Numbered from the stretch's first letter, positions 27,175 to 36,449 are shown. The stretch: 64,000 bases of DNA from JAVBSN01 sp031556525 (GCA_031556525.1 JAVBSS010000012.1:1-64000); one strand, 5' to 3'. Translations and numbers: made by a program. Notes: generated by a model from the sequence alone, not told the origin.

Positions 27175-27824
27175 CAACAGGAACATTTAATATAGGAGAA
27201 GCAATGATATGTACAGTAGCAGCTTTAGTGTTAGGATTGGTTATAGCAGTTACTTATATGTATACAAGTAGAGCATCAAAAAACTTTGTTATTACGCTGG
27301 TATTATTACCAGTATTGGTTCAGATAGTAATAATGATGGTAAATGGTAGTCTAGGAACAGGAATTGCAATTATGGGAGCATTTAGTTTGGTAAGATTCCG
27401 TTCAGTTCCAGGAAGTTCTAAGGAAATTGCAAATGTATTCTTTGCTATGGCTATAGGCCTTGCAACAGCTATGGGATATATAGGATTTGCGGGAGTAATG
27501 ACAGTAATCATATGTCTTGTATTTATAATACTTACAAAAACAAATTTTGGAGATAGAGAAGTTAATGAGAAAAATCTAAAAATAACTATACCTGAAAATC
27601 TTGATTATGAAGAGATATTTGATGATGTTTTTGAAGAATATACTAAGAAATCAGTATTAGAAAAAGTTAAGACAACAAATCTAGGAAGTATGTATGAATT
27701 AACATATATAATTGAGATGAAGGAAACGGATTCAGTAAAGAATATGATCGATGAGATAAGATGTAGAAATGGTAATTTAACAATTGTGTGCAGTAGACCA
27801 GAGATGGTTAAAGATGAATTATAA
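27156..27824 (+). CDS. DUF4956 membrane protein
   Basis: A 222-aa protein with about four membrane segments, including the conserved GTGIAIMGAFSLVRFRSVPG, and a C-terminal soluble domain of about 85 residues. DUF4956 proteins nearly always accompany VTC-domain polymerases and are presumed to be the membrane partner. Vtc4 works together with membrane VTC subunits in yeast, but equivalence is only an analogy. It starts within the previous gene (19-nt overlap) behind GAGGAG. Confidence 0.88.
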   Translation: MWSSVLTTGTFNIGEAMICTVAALVLGLVIAVTYMYTSRASKNFVITLVLLPVLVQIVIMMVNGSLGTGIAIMGAFSLVRFRSVPGSSKEIANVFFAMAIGLATAMGYIGFAGVMTVIICLVFIILTKTNFGDREVNEKNLKITIPENLDYEEIFDDVFEEYTKKSVLEKVKTTNLGSMYELTYIIEMKETDSVKNMIDEIRCRNGNLTIVCSRPEMVKDEL

Positions 27825-27838
27825 GAGGTGATATTATA

Positions 27839-29899
27839 ATGAAAGGTAAACATAAATTAATTAAACGAAATATACTAATAGGAATTCTTGTGTTTTCGAT
27901 GGCGATTTTTACAGGTTGCAGTTCGAGTAATAGTGTTGATAATGAATCAAGTAATAACTCTAGTAATAGTGACGAGAGTGTAGAAGTCGGAGAAGATATC
28001 GAATTAGAGTTTGATGATGATGACATGTATAGTGATTGGAGCAATGATGATGTAGTATATCTTGAATTTGATGGCGATACTATAGTGGATAATAATACTG
28101 TATCTATAAATGATAGTGTAGTATCGATAACTAAGGCAGGAACATACATTTTAAGTGGTACTTTAGATGGTATGATAGAGGTCAATTCAACTTCAAAAGG
28201 AGTCGTTAGATTAGTATTTAATGGTGTAACAATTAATGGAACAACATCAGCAGGAATATGTGTGTTAGAGGCTGAGAAAACAGTTGTTTCACTTGAAGAA
28301 GGAACTGAAAACATTGTAAATGATTGCGAAGAATATACTGGTGTAGAGGATAATGAACCTAATGGTGCAATATTCAGCAAAGATGATCTCACTATAAATG
28401 GTACAGGTACATTAACTGTAAATGGTAACTATAATAACGGAATTATATCAAAAGATATACTAAAAATCATTAGTGGTACTTACAATATAACAGCAGTTAA
28501 TGATGGTATTAAGGGCAGTGATGCTGTGGGCATATTAGATGGAAATATTAATATCATAAGTGGTGGTGATGGTATTCAAAGTGATATAGTTAAAATATAT
28601 GATGGTAATTTCGATATTACAACTAATGATGGTTGGAAGAACGGAGGTAGTTCATCAAGTGGTAGTATGAATGACATGGATTTTCCAAGTGATGGAGATA
28701 TGCCAGATATGTCTAATATGGAAAATATGCCTGATATGGAGAATATGCCTGATATGTCAGATATGAATGAGGAAGATAGACCAACGCCTCCTAATATGAG
28801 TGAAGAGGATAGAGAAATGCCTTCGGGTATGAATGGTAAAAATAGACAAGATCCATCTGATATGGATGAAAATGATATGCAAGCACCACCAGATATGAAT
28901 AGCGGAGATATGCAAGCGCCACCAGATATGAATAGCGGAGATATGCAAGCACCACCAGATATGAATAATGAAAATATACAAGTTCAGACTGATAGTACAG
29001 GTAATGAGTCAGCGGATACAATAAGTGGTAGTGATTCGACAGATAGTGAAGATGTAAGTAGTAAAGGTATTAAAGCATCAGAGTATCTTGATATATATGG
29101 TGGAGCATTTACAATTAATTCATCAGATGATGCAATACATTCTAATTATAATGTATTAATAGATAATGGAACATTTAAGATTACAACTGGTGATGATGGA
29201 ATGCATGCAGATAATGATTTAACAATTAATAGTGGAACAATTGATATAAGCCAGTCTTATGAAGGACTTGAAGGAACAACAGTAACAATAAATGATGGAA
29301 ATATATCAATATATGCATCTGATGATGGAATTAATGCAGCCGGTGATGATGGAACAACCGAAAGCAATAGTCGTGATATGTTTGCCTCAAATGATAATAA
29401 TGTTATTACAATTAACGGAGGAACAATAATTGTAGATGCAAGTGGTGATGGTATAGATTCTAATGGAAATATCTATATAAATGGAGGAACAATATATGTA
29501 AATGGACCTACTAATGATGGAGATGGAGCCTTAGATTATGATGGTGAATGTATAATGTCAGGTGGTGAACTATTAGCATTGGGAAGTTCAGGAATGGCAC
29601 AAGGTGTATCTGATAATTCAACTGTATCAGCATTTATATATGGTTGTGACAAGAGCATAAGCGCAAATTCACTTATAGCTATAAAAGATTCTACAGGAAA
29701 TGAAATTATTTCTTATACAAATACAAAGCAAGTATCAGCAATAGTATATGGCTCAGATGAATTAGAAGTTGGAGAAACATATACAATATATGTTGATGGC
29801 GCAGAATTAACAACATTTACATTAGATGAGACTGTTTCAAGTATTAACTTTAGTGGAGGAATGATGCAAGGAGGCGGTGGACGAGGAATGTCTAAATAA
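27839..29899 (+). CDS. Beta-helix lipoprotein, Cthe_2159/carbohydrate-binding family
   Basis: A 686-aa surface lipoprotein: basic start, hydrophobic segment and lipobox FTGC. An acidic Ser/Asn linker leads to repeated short beta strands (GTYILSGTLDGMIEV, GTLTVNGNYNNGI, DGIKGSDAVGILDGNINI) typical of right-handed beta-helices. The Cthe_2159 family binds acidic polysaccharide. The helix is interrupted around residues 275-380 by a Met/Asp/Pro/Glu-rich segment that includes three perfect-length 11-aa repeats. Regular DDGI/GDGI turns resume after it. It lies 15 nt after DUF4956 behind AGAGGTG. It may bind cations or polyanions at the wall; the specific ligand is unknown. Confidence 0.78.
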   Translation: MKGKHKLIKRNILIGILVFSMAIFTGCSSSNSVDNESSNNSSNSDESVEVGEDIELEFDDDDMYSDWSNDDVVYLEFDGDTIVDNNTVSINDSVVSITKAGTYILSGTLDGMIEVNSTSKGVVRLVFNGVTINGTTSAGICVLEAEKTVVSLEEGTENIVNDCEEYTGVEDNEPNGAIFSKDDLTINGTGTLTVNGNYNNGIISKDILKIISGTYNITAVNDGIKGSDAVGILDGNINIISGGDGIQSDIVKIYDGNFDITTNDGWKNGGSSSSGSMNDMDFPSDGDMPDMSNMENMPDMENMPDMSDMNEEDRPTPPNMSEEDREMPSGMNGKNRQDPSDMDENDMQAPPDMNSGDMQAPPDMNSGDMQAPPDMNNENIQVQTDSTGNESADTISGSDSTDSEDVSSKGIKASEYLDIYGGAFTINSSDDAIHSNYNVLIDNGTFKITTGDDGMHADNDLTINSGTIDISQSYEGLEGTTVTINDGNISIYASDDGINAAGDDGTTESNSRDMFASNDNNVITINGGTIIVDASGDGIDSNGNIYINGGTIYVNGPTNDGDGALDYDGECIMSGGELLALGSSGMAQGVSDNSTVSAFIYGCDKSISANSLIAIKDSTGNEIISYTNTKQVSAIVYGSDELEVGETYTIYVDGAELTTFTLDETVSSINFSGGMMQGGGGRGMSK
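28874..28972 (+). repeat. Three tandem 33-bp in-frame repeats (11 aa each)
   Basis: Units start at 28874, 28907 and 28940; each encodes DMQAPPDMNSG or a near copy, with very few base changes. The block lies in the Met/Asp/Pro-rich segment of the beta-helix lipoprotein and its copy number could vary by slippage. Confidence 0.9.
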
Positions 29900-29960
29900 A
29901 ATCAACAATGTGAATATGTAATGAAATAAGTGTCAATACTCCAATAAAGGAGTGATGACT

Positions 29961-30563
29961 ATGAAAAAAGCATATATAAGTATACTAGCATCTATAATGG
30001 TTTTATCTATAATAAGTTATTTTGTTAGCTACAAATATTTTTATAAGGAAAATAGTGAATATAATGATATTACTAGTGCAACAGAAGAAGTAATAACAGA
30101 AGTAAATAAGACTTCCAAGAACATAGTAACTGTGGACACAGACGTAGTTATTGAAAATTACTATTTTAATGAGGACAAGACCTTATATGAAGTTGTAGAT
30201 CCATTTTCTGAAATTGTAGGCTTAGATAGAGAAGGTGTTATTGAATATACAAAAGCATATTTAGATAACCCATCGAAGAAGGATATTGAAGCAGGTCTAT
30301 ATTCATATGAATTAATATCTTTTTCTGATAATAAACTAGTACTTAAGAAAAGCTACAAACCAAAACCAATTGAAAACAAGTACTATGTAACTATAAAAAA
30401 TGATTATGTAATAATATACCTAGTAGATAAGCAAACAGTGTATGAATTTACAAGCATTGATGTAAATTCATTGCCAGAAGATGTATATAATGAGTTATCT
30501 GAAGGCATGTATTTAAAAGAAGAATATGATTTATATAACTTTCTTGAAACCTATTCAAGTTAA
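29961..30563 (+). CDS. BofC C-terminal domain protein
   Basis: A 200-aa protein with an N-terminal membrane anchor (YISILASIMVLSIISYFVSY), a variable middle region, and a C-terminal part (YYVTIKNDYVIIYL, TSIDVNSLPEDVYNELSEGMY, YNFLETYSS) that resembles the BofC C-terminal domain. BofC of Bacillus is an intermembrane-space checkpoint on SpoIVB during sporulation; similarity here covers only that domain. ATG 29961 is preferred to 29952 or 29955 because GGAG sits 8 nt before it. ACTCC just upstream could pair with that GGAGT and partly hide it. Confidence 0.78.
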   Translation: MKKAYISILASIMVLSIISYFVSYKYFYKENSEYNDITSATEEVITEVNKTSKNIVTVDTDVVIENYYFNEDKTLYEVVDPFSEIVGLDREGVIEYTKAYLDNPSKKDIEAGLYSYELISFSDNKLVLKKSYKPKPIENKYYVTIKNDYVIIYLVDKQTVYEFTSIDVNSLPEDVYNELSEGMYLKEEYDLYNFLETYSS

Positions 30564-30633
30564 TGCTATTATTAGCTTAGAAATCTATATAATTGGATAT
30601 AGATAAAGTTATGGATGATAGATGAGGTTATAT

Positions 30634-32772
30634 ATGTATGACGTTATAGTTATTGGTGGCGGTGCATCAGGTATGGTAGCTGCCATAGAAGCTTCGAATA
30701 GGAACAAAAAAGTTTTGTTAATTGAACAGAATAATAAGTTAGGTAATAAAATATATGCAACAGGAAATGGCAGATGCAATCTAGCCAATTCATATATTGA
30801 TGACAATAGCTTTAGAGGAGATAATCCTGATTTTTATAATCAGGTTATCTCTTGTTTTGGTTATAGTAATACATTAGATTATTTTAAGGAATTAGGCTTA
30901 TATACAACTACTTTAAATGATACTTATATATATCCTGCATCAAAACAGGCATCATCTGTAGTTAGGAGTCTTACTAAAAGAATTGATCATTATAGAGTTG
31001 AAGTATTATTAGAATCTAGCGTAAGTAGTGTTGTATTAGAGGATGATACATATATATGTACAGTTAATAATGAGACATACACCTCAAGAAATGTAATTAT
31101 ATCAACAGGTGGCATATCTTCACTAAAGTCATCGGATAAGATGATGGCTTATGAGTGGGCAAAAAAATTAGGACATTCAGTTATAAAACCTTTGCCGGCT
31201 CTAGTACCTTTAAATGCAACAGAACCCCTAAATTTTAATAAGGTTGCTGGAGTTAGAGTTAGTTCAAATGCAAGGTTATATATTGAAGATGCAGAAGTAT
31301 ATTGTGAAGGTGGAGAACTTCAATTAACTAATACAGGACTTTCAGGAATTATGATATTTACAATGAGTAGATATGCTATTAAAGCACTTGATAGTAAGAA
31401 AAAGGTACATATAGTGTGTGATTTTTCTCCAGATGGTTGTAAACTAGAAGATGTAATAGAAGTGGCTAATAATTGTAGATATTATATGAACTTAATTGAT
31501 GTGTACGAGGGATTTTTAGATTACAAATTAGCATATGAGATAATTAAAATAGCAGGATATACACCAGAATCAAAAGCTTCTAAATATAATAAAAGCGATT
31601 TTGAAAAGATAGATAGCCTTATTCATAGTATGGCAATACCTATTGTTGGGTATCAAGATTTTACAAAGTCACAGGTAACTTGTGGTGGAATAGATACTAG
31701 AGAGATAGATCCAGATACAATGGAATCAAAGATACACAAAGGATTATATTTTACAGGAGAAGTATTAGATGTTGATGGCAATTGCGGTGGGTATAATCTA
31801 ATGTGGGCATGGGCTACAGGTTATATTGCAGGAACTAAGGTAGATACATCAGATGGTGCTGAATTGATAGAGCAGCTAAAGGAAAATCCCGCTACATTTA
31901 AAAAAGCTTATCAATTACTCGAAGCATACTTTCATGGTTTTCCAATAGACACGTTACGTCCTTTATTTCATGAAGACGATATCAATATAAGACAAATAGC
32001 AATGTGGATAACCTCAGAGTTAGGTAGAAATGCAGTTAGTCTAAAAGAAGAAGTTGCACTGCAGCTTAATGATGAAGATTATTATATTCGTCACTGTGCT
32101 CGTGATAGTATAGTATGTTATGCATTTAGTGAATATATAGATGAGATATTTTCTTTCTTAGAACATGATCATGAAAAAGATAGAAGTTTAACAATGCATC
32201 TAATTTCTGGTTTTTCGGTTGAAACTCTAACAGAAGCATATATGTATTTTAGAGAAGATGATACTAGAAATATTTCTCATGAAAAAGGACTTAATCTCTT
32301 AATTAATATTAATGAACTTATACCATCTCAAATATTAGACGGGTTATATTGTGATGATGCCCTTATTAGAAAATATAGTATAATAGCTGCTGAAAAATTA
32401 TATAAAAAGTATCCTTATATTATAAATGAAGCTATAAATCATCAAGACTTGGATATAAGTAAATATTCAAAAAATAGAATGGAAAGCAACAAAAAATTAA
32501 AAGATATGGGCACATGTAGAGGAGAAAATATTAAACTTGAAATTTACAATAATGATGAAATAATTGATACAAAAGAGTTTGATATATATACATGGTGTGA
32601 TGGTGGTATTGAAGAAATAGAGTGTAATGAAATTCGTAAAGAAAAAGGAATAACGAAAATTAAAGGTATGTTATTTGATTTTGGAAGACTTGGATCGCAG
32701 TGGTATGATTATTATGATAGTGAAGGTAGGCTATATAAAACAGAAGGTTTAGATATGCGAAAGAGGAAATAA
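30634..32772 (+). CDS. BaiN/HI0933-like flavoprotein fused to HEAT-like repeats and a small C-terminal domain
   Basis: A 712-aa fusion. Residues 1 to about 400 are a complete HI0933/BaiN-type FAD enzyme: dinucleotide motif GGGASGMVAA near the start, ATGNGRCNLAN, QLTNTGLSGIMIF, and the terminal FTGEVLDVDGNCGGYNL plus GYIAG. Residues about 405-625 contain HEAT-like helices (PLFHEDDINIRQIAMWITSE; LNDEDYYIRHCARDSIV). Residues about 632-712 are a small domain (IKLEIYNNDEIIDTKEFDI ... GITKIKG) with a stand-alone paralogue at 33692. Ordinary relatives end at the flavin domain. ATG 30634 (GAGG upstream) is preferred to 30622. The fusion has no internal stop; flavin activity should be retained if folding allows. 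Confidence 0.85.
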   Translation: MYDVIVIGGGASGMVAAIEASNRNKKVLLIEQNNKLGNKIYATGNGRCNLANSYIDDNSFRGDNPDFYNQVISCFGYSNTLDYFKELGLYTTTLNDTYIYPASKQASSVVRSLTKRIDHYRVEVLLESSVSSVVLEDDTYICTVNNETYTSRNVIISTGGISSLKSSDKMMAYEWAKKLGHSVIKPLPALVPLNATEPLNFNKVAGVRVSSNARLYIEDAEVYCEGGELQLTNTGLSGIMIFTMSRYAIKALDSKKKVHIVCDFSPDGCKLEDVIEVANNCRYYMNLIDVYEGFLDYKLAYEIIKIAGYTPESKASKYNKSDFEKIDSLIHSMAIPIVGYQDFTKSQVTCGGIDTREIDPDTMESKIHKGLYFTGEVLDVDGNCGGYNLMWAWATGYIAGTKVDTSDGAELIEQLKENPATFKKAYQLLEAYFHGFPIDTLRPLFHEDDINIRQIAMWITSELGRNAVSLKEEVALQLNDEDYYIRHCARDSIVCYAFSEYIDEIFSFLEHDHEKDRSLTMHLISGFSVETLTEAYMYFREDDTRNISHEKGLNLLININELIPSQILDGLYCDDALIRKYSIIAAEKLYKKYPYIINEAINHQDLDISKYSKNRMESNKKLKDMGTCRGENIKLEIYNNDEIIDTKEFDIYTWCDGGIEEIECNEIRKEKGITKIKGMLFDFGRLGSQWYDYYDSEGRLYKTEGLDMRKRK

Positions 32773-32775
32773 TCA

Positions 32776-33381
32776 ATGATAACAATAAATATAGAATACA
32801 GATTACAGAACGAAGATAAATGGTATAGCAAGAAGTTATCATCAGAAGAATATTTTGATATGGATATGTTGGACTGCGATGAAATTCTTGATGTTGATTC
32901 AATCCCTCTTCATTTTCAGAGTAATGCTGATTATGTAGATATACCAGATAATATGATTCAATCTATTATTACGACCATATATGATGAAGAGAAAAAGGAA
33001 ACAAAAATTATAACAGAGTTTCGTTATAACAGATTTTTCATTAGAGAACGAATAATAGATATGAATTCAGAAAAAGAGTATGAGCTTATAGTGGATATTC
33101 AGATTTCTAAAGATACAAGTGATGTTATTAGATTTGTTCGCAATAATATGGGTATATTAGAAATGCTATTCCATTCAAGAATCAAAGAGTTGCCTGATGG
33201 TTCAGAACAAGAAGAAAAGATTTTTTGGAATGACAATAAGAATTATTTACATGAATATGTAGAGGAAGATAATACTATAATTGAAATTCAAATAGAAAAT
33301 TTAGAAAATGAACTTGAACGGTTTCAACTTATACAAAATAAGAGTGGAATTGGGTTTGAAACAATTAGAGAAAATATTTAA
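32776..33381 (+). CDS. Hypothetical protein in immunity-like cluster (201 aa)
   Basis: I do not recognise this acidic soluble protein. It has no signal peptide or membrane segment, several predicted strands (KIITEFRYNRFFIRERI) and a Glu-rich helical end. It begins 3 nt after the flavoprotein fusion with AGAGGA upstream and is followed at once by two other small genes. Its size, acidity and company resemble immunity genes of contact-dependent or polymorphic toxin systems, but no toxin is encoded in the window. Confidence 0.65.
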   Translation: MITINIEYRLQNEDKWYSKKLSSEEYFDMDMLDCDEILDVDSIPLHFQSNADYVDIPDNMIQSIITTIYDEEKKETKIITEFRYNRFFIRERIIDMNSEKEYELIVDIQISKDTSDVIRFVRNNMGILEMLFHSRIKELPDGSEQEEKIFWNDNKNYLHEYVEEDNTIIEIQIENLENELERFQLIQNKSGIGFETIRENI

Positions 33382-33408
33382 ATAATGTTATTTTATGGGG
33401 TAATACAT

Positions 33409-33651
33409 ATGAATGATTTTATGGAACTTTTAAAGAAACTTGAAGACAGAAACATATACTTTCAGTTAAATAGAACAAGAGATAATACAATAATGATTGA
33501 AGTAGCCGTACCAGGACAACGTTGGGAAATTGAATATTGCTTTTATGATGAAAATTCAAATGGTACATTTGAGATTGAAAAGTTTGTAAGTGATGGCACT
33601 ATTTACGATAAAAGTGAACTTGATGTGCTTTTTCGTGATTTTTCAGATTGA
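33409..33651 (+). CDS. Small immunity-like protein (80 aa)
   Basis: An 80-aa acidic protein (MNDFMELLKKLEDRNIYFQL ... AVPGQRWEIEYCFYDE ... FEIEKFVSDGTIYDKSELDV). Proteins of this type, ending in a short D/E-rich helix, are common in orphan immunity clusters of gut Firmicutes, which is my only basis for the label. ATG 33409 with GGGG 8 nt upstream is better than the in-frame ATG at 33385, which has no ribosome site. Confidence 0.7.
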   Translation: MNDFMELLKKLEDRNIYFQLNRTRDNTIMIEVAVPGQRWEIEYCFYDENSNGTFEIEKFVSDGTIYDKSELDVLFRDFSD

Positions 33652-33691
33652 TATATTAGTGATATTTTAATGAATATGGAGGAGTGATAAT

Positions 33692-33940
33692 ATGATGGAA
33701 GAGATAATTAGAATTGAGATTTACAATAAGGATGAATTGCTAGAAACAAAAGAGTTTGATATCTGCTCATGGTATGATGCAGATGTTGATGTAATAGATT
33801 ATGATGAACCTCGCAAGGAAAGAGGAATAACTAAAATTAAAGGTGAGGAATTTGATGAATTTGGAAACCTTAGTGCAGCATGGTGCAATCATTATGATAA
33901 TGAAGGTAGATTAGATAAATCAGAGCAGTTTGATATATAA
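33692..33940 (+). CDS. Small acidic protein paralogous to the C-terminus of the upstream flavoprotein fusion
   Basis: An 82-aa protein (IRIEIYNKDELLETKEFDI ... PRKERGITKIKGEEFDEFG ... NEGRLDKSEQFDI) that aligns end to end with residues about 632-708 of the protein encoded at 30634-32772, with roughly half the positions identical. It has its own strong GGAGGAG 8 nt before ATG 33692. The shared domain thus occurs both free and fused within 3 kb. I know no function; the setting suggests an immunity protein or an antitoxin-like partner. Confidence 0.75.
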   Translation: MMEEIIRIEIYNKDELLETKEFDICSWYDADVDVIDYDEPRKERGITKIKGEEFDEFGNLSAAWCNHYDNEGRLDKSEQFDI

Positions 33941-33950
33941 GGAGAAAACA

Positions 33951-35546
33951 GTGATAAGAATTAATCAAATTAAGCTTCCGATTAATCATAGTAAGGAAGA
34001 TTTAATAAATAAAATATATAAATTACTAAAAGTTAATGCTATAGAATCATACTCTATCTATAAGCAGTCTATTGATGCTAGAAAGAAACAAGAATTAAAA
34101 TACATATATTCTGTAGATGTATTAGTTAATAACGAAAGCAGAATATTAGATAGAATAAAAAGTAATGATATATTGGCAATTAAGGAAAAAGAATATGAAT
34201 TCAAAGCTAATGGTATTGAAGAATTAGAACATCCTCCTGTAATAGTAGGAATGGGGCCTGCAGGGCTTTTTGCAGGATTATATTTAGCTAAGGCAGGATA
34301 CAGACCTATAATAATTGAGCAAGGTAGTGATGTTGACACTAGAGTAGAAGATGTAGAGCGATTCTGGGAAGATGGCACTTTGAATCCTCTTTCAAATATT
34401 CAATTTGGTGAAGGTGGAGCGGGTACGTTTTCTGATGGTAAATTAAATACATTAGTAAAAGATAAATACGGAAGAAACAGAGCAGTTCTTAAGACCTTTG
34501 TTGAATATGGAGCTCCAGAGGAAATATTATATATAAACAAACCTCATATAGGAACAGATTTATTGCGAAATGTAGTTAAAAATATGAGAAATGCAATTAT
34601 AGAATTTGGTGGTCAAGTACATTTTAATACAAAACTTACAAAAATAGTTTGCAACGATAAGGGAATAAATGGAATTGAAGTTTGCGATAATAATATTATG
34701 TCAACAATGCCTTGCAATAGTATAATTTTGGCAATTGGTCATAGTGCAAGAGATACATTTTATATGTTAAAAGATTCCAATTTATCTATGGAACCAAAAC
34801 CATTTGCAGTTGGAATAAGAATAGAACATCCTCGTGAAATGATTAATGAATCCCAATATGGAAACTCCAAGGAAGCCAAAAATCTACCAACAGCAAGCTA
34901 TAAAGTTACTCATAGAGCCTCAAATGGCAGGAATGTATATTCATTTTGTATGTGCCCAGGTGGATTTGTTGTAAATGCTTCATCAGAAGATAATAGACTA
35001 GTTGTTAATGGAATGAGTAATCACGATAGAAATGCTGATAATTCAAATAGTGCAATAATAGTAAATGTAACACCTGAAGACTTTTATAAGAGTGATGTCT
35101 TAGATGGTGTAGAATTTCAGAGAGATCTAGAAGAAAAGGCTTATATAGCTGGAAAAGGGAATATTCCAGTTCAATTATTTGGAGATTTTGTTAGCAATGT
35201 ACCATCTACAAAATTAGGGGGAATTGTCCCGTGTATCAAAGGAAAATACACCTTATCAAATTTAAATGATTGTTTGCCTAGTTATGTGATTAATGCTATA
35301 ATAGACGGTGTTTTTGAATTTGATAAAAAAATATCAGGATATGCAAGAAAAGATGCAGTTCTTAGTGGTGTTGAGACAAGAACTTCGTCTCCAGTAAAAA
35401 TATTACGAGATGACTTATATGAGAGTAATATTAAGGGCATATATCCTTGTGGTGAAGGTGCTGGATATGCTGGTGGAATTACATCAGCAGCAATGGATGG
35501 AATTAAAGTAGCAGAGGCCATTGCCGAGAAGTACAAACCATTTTAA
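33951..35546 (+). CDS. FAD-dependent dehydrogenase (COG2509-like)
   Basis: A 531-aa flavoprotein with an N-terminal adaptor domain of about 90 residues (INQIKLPINHSKEDLINKIY), then the FAD motif VGMGPAGLFAGLYLAKAG, and family blocks FGEGGAGTFSDGKLNT, HIGTDLLRNVVKNMR and PCGEGAGYAGGITSAAMDG. The redox substrate is not known. The start is GTG 33951 with AAGGAG 6 nt upstream; an in-frame TTG at 33930 lies inside the previous gene. It is usually found next to the BaiN-like gene, here separated by the small-gene cluster. Confidence 0.92.
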   Translation: MIRINQIKLPINHSKEDLINKIYKLLKVNAIESYSIYKQSIDARKKQELKYIYSVDVLVNNESRILDRIKSNDILAIKEKEYEFKANGIEELEHPPVIVGMGPAGLFAGLYLAKAGYRPIIIEQGSDVDTRVEDVERFWEDGTLNPLSNIQFGEGGAGTFSDGKLNTLVKDKYGRNRAVLKTFVEYGAPEEILYINKPHIGTDLLRNVVKNMRNAIIEFGGQVHFNTKLTKIVCNDKGINGIEVCDNNIMSTMPCNSIILAIGHSARDTFYMLKDSNLSMEPKPFAVGIRIEHPREMINESQYGNSKEAKNLPTASYKVTHRASNGRNVYSFCMCPGGFVVNASSEDNRLVVNGMSNHDRNADNSNSAIIVNVTPEDFYKSDVLDGVEFQRDLEEKAYIAGKGNIPVQLFGDFVSNVPSTKLGGIVPCIKGKYTLSNLNDCLPSYVINAIIDGVFEFDKKISGYARKDAVLSGVETRTSSPVKILRDDLYESNIKGIYPCGEGAGYAGGITSAAMDGIKVAEAIAEKYKPF

Positions 35547-35581
35547 AATTATATTAATACTTATAAAAGAGGGCAAGAAAA

Positions 35582-36436
35582 GTGGATAACATAAGAGAGA
35601 GAATTAAAAATAAAAATAGAATTGTAATTAAGATAGGTTCATCGTCAATTGTTCATGATGAAACACATAGTATTGACTATCTTAAATTAGAGAAATTAGT
35701 TAGATTTATATGTGATTTGAAAAATCAAAACAAAGATGTAGTGTTAGTATCTTCAGGAGCTATAGGAGTTGGAGCAAAATCAATAGGTCTTAATATGAAA
35801 CCGAAAACAACTTCTATGAAACAAGCTTGTGCAGCAATTGGACAAGGACAACTTATGATGACATATCAGAAGTTATTTGCAGAATATCAATATAATTCAG
35901 CGCAACTTCTATTAACATTTGATGTAATCACAGATGAAGAGAGACGTATGAATAGTATTAATACATTTAATGAGTTATTACAGTTAAATGTTGTACCAGT
36001 TGTTAATGAGAATGATACAGTTGCAACTGAAGAAATCGAATTTGGTGATAATGATACACTATCAGCTATAGTAGCATCATTAATCAAAGCAGACTTACTT
36101 GTGTTAATGTCAGATATAGATGGACTATATACTGATGATCCAAGAGTTAACCCAGATTCAAAGATGATACCATTAGTAGATGAGATTACTGATGATTTGA
36201 AACAAATGGCTAAGGGCGCGGTTACATCTCTTGGCACAGGAGGAATGGCAACGAAAATATCAGCAGCATCTATTGCTACAGATTCAGGTGCAGATATGGT
36301 TATTGTAAATGGAGAAAATATGGATGTTCTCGTTGATTTATTTGAAGGTAAAGAGGTTGGAACATTATTTTTAGCAAATAAGATTAAGGATTTTTCACTT
36401 GTAGATTACATAAGAGATAAGAAATATTTACAATAA
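35582..36436 (+). CDS. proB: Glutamate 5-kinase
   Basis: A 284-aa enzyme phosphorylating glutamate in the first step of proline synthesis. Amino-acid-kinase blocks are intact: VIKIGSSSIV, VLVSSGAIGVGAKSIG, PVVNENDTVATEEIEFGDND and GTGGMATKISAA. It lacks the C-terminal PUA domain of longer forms, as in many Clostridia. The start is GTG 35582 with AGAGGG upstream. proA follows two genes later, so the proline operon includes DUF896 and a folate gene. Confidence 0.96.
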   Translation: MDNIRERIKNKNRIVIKIGSSSIVHDETHSIDYLKLEKLVRFICDLKNQNKDVVLVSSGAIGVGAKSIGLNMKPKTTSMKQACAAIGQGQLMMTYQKLFAEYQYNSAQLLLTFDVITDEERRMNSINTFNELLQLNVVPVVNENDTVATEEIEFGDNDTLSAIVASLIKADLLVLMSDIDGLYTDDPRVNPDSKMIPLVDEITDDLKQMAKGAVTSLGTGGMATKISAASIATDSGADMVIVNGENMDVLVDLFEGKEVGTLFLANKIKDFSLVDYIRDKKYLQ

Positions 36437-36449
36437 AGGAGTTATAGTA

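Noticed and set aside
28757..29021. Two minus-strand frames rich in His, Tyr and Ile
   Set aside because: They are the reverse reading of the GATATG-rich repeats in the lipoprotein gene.
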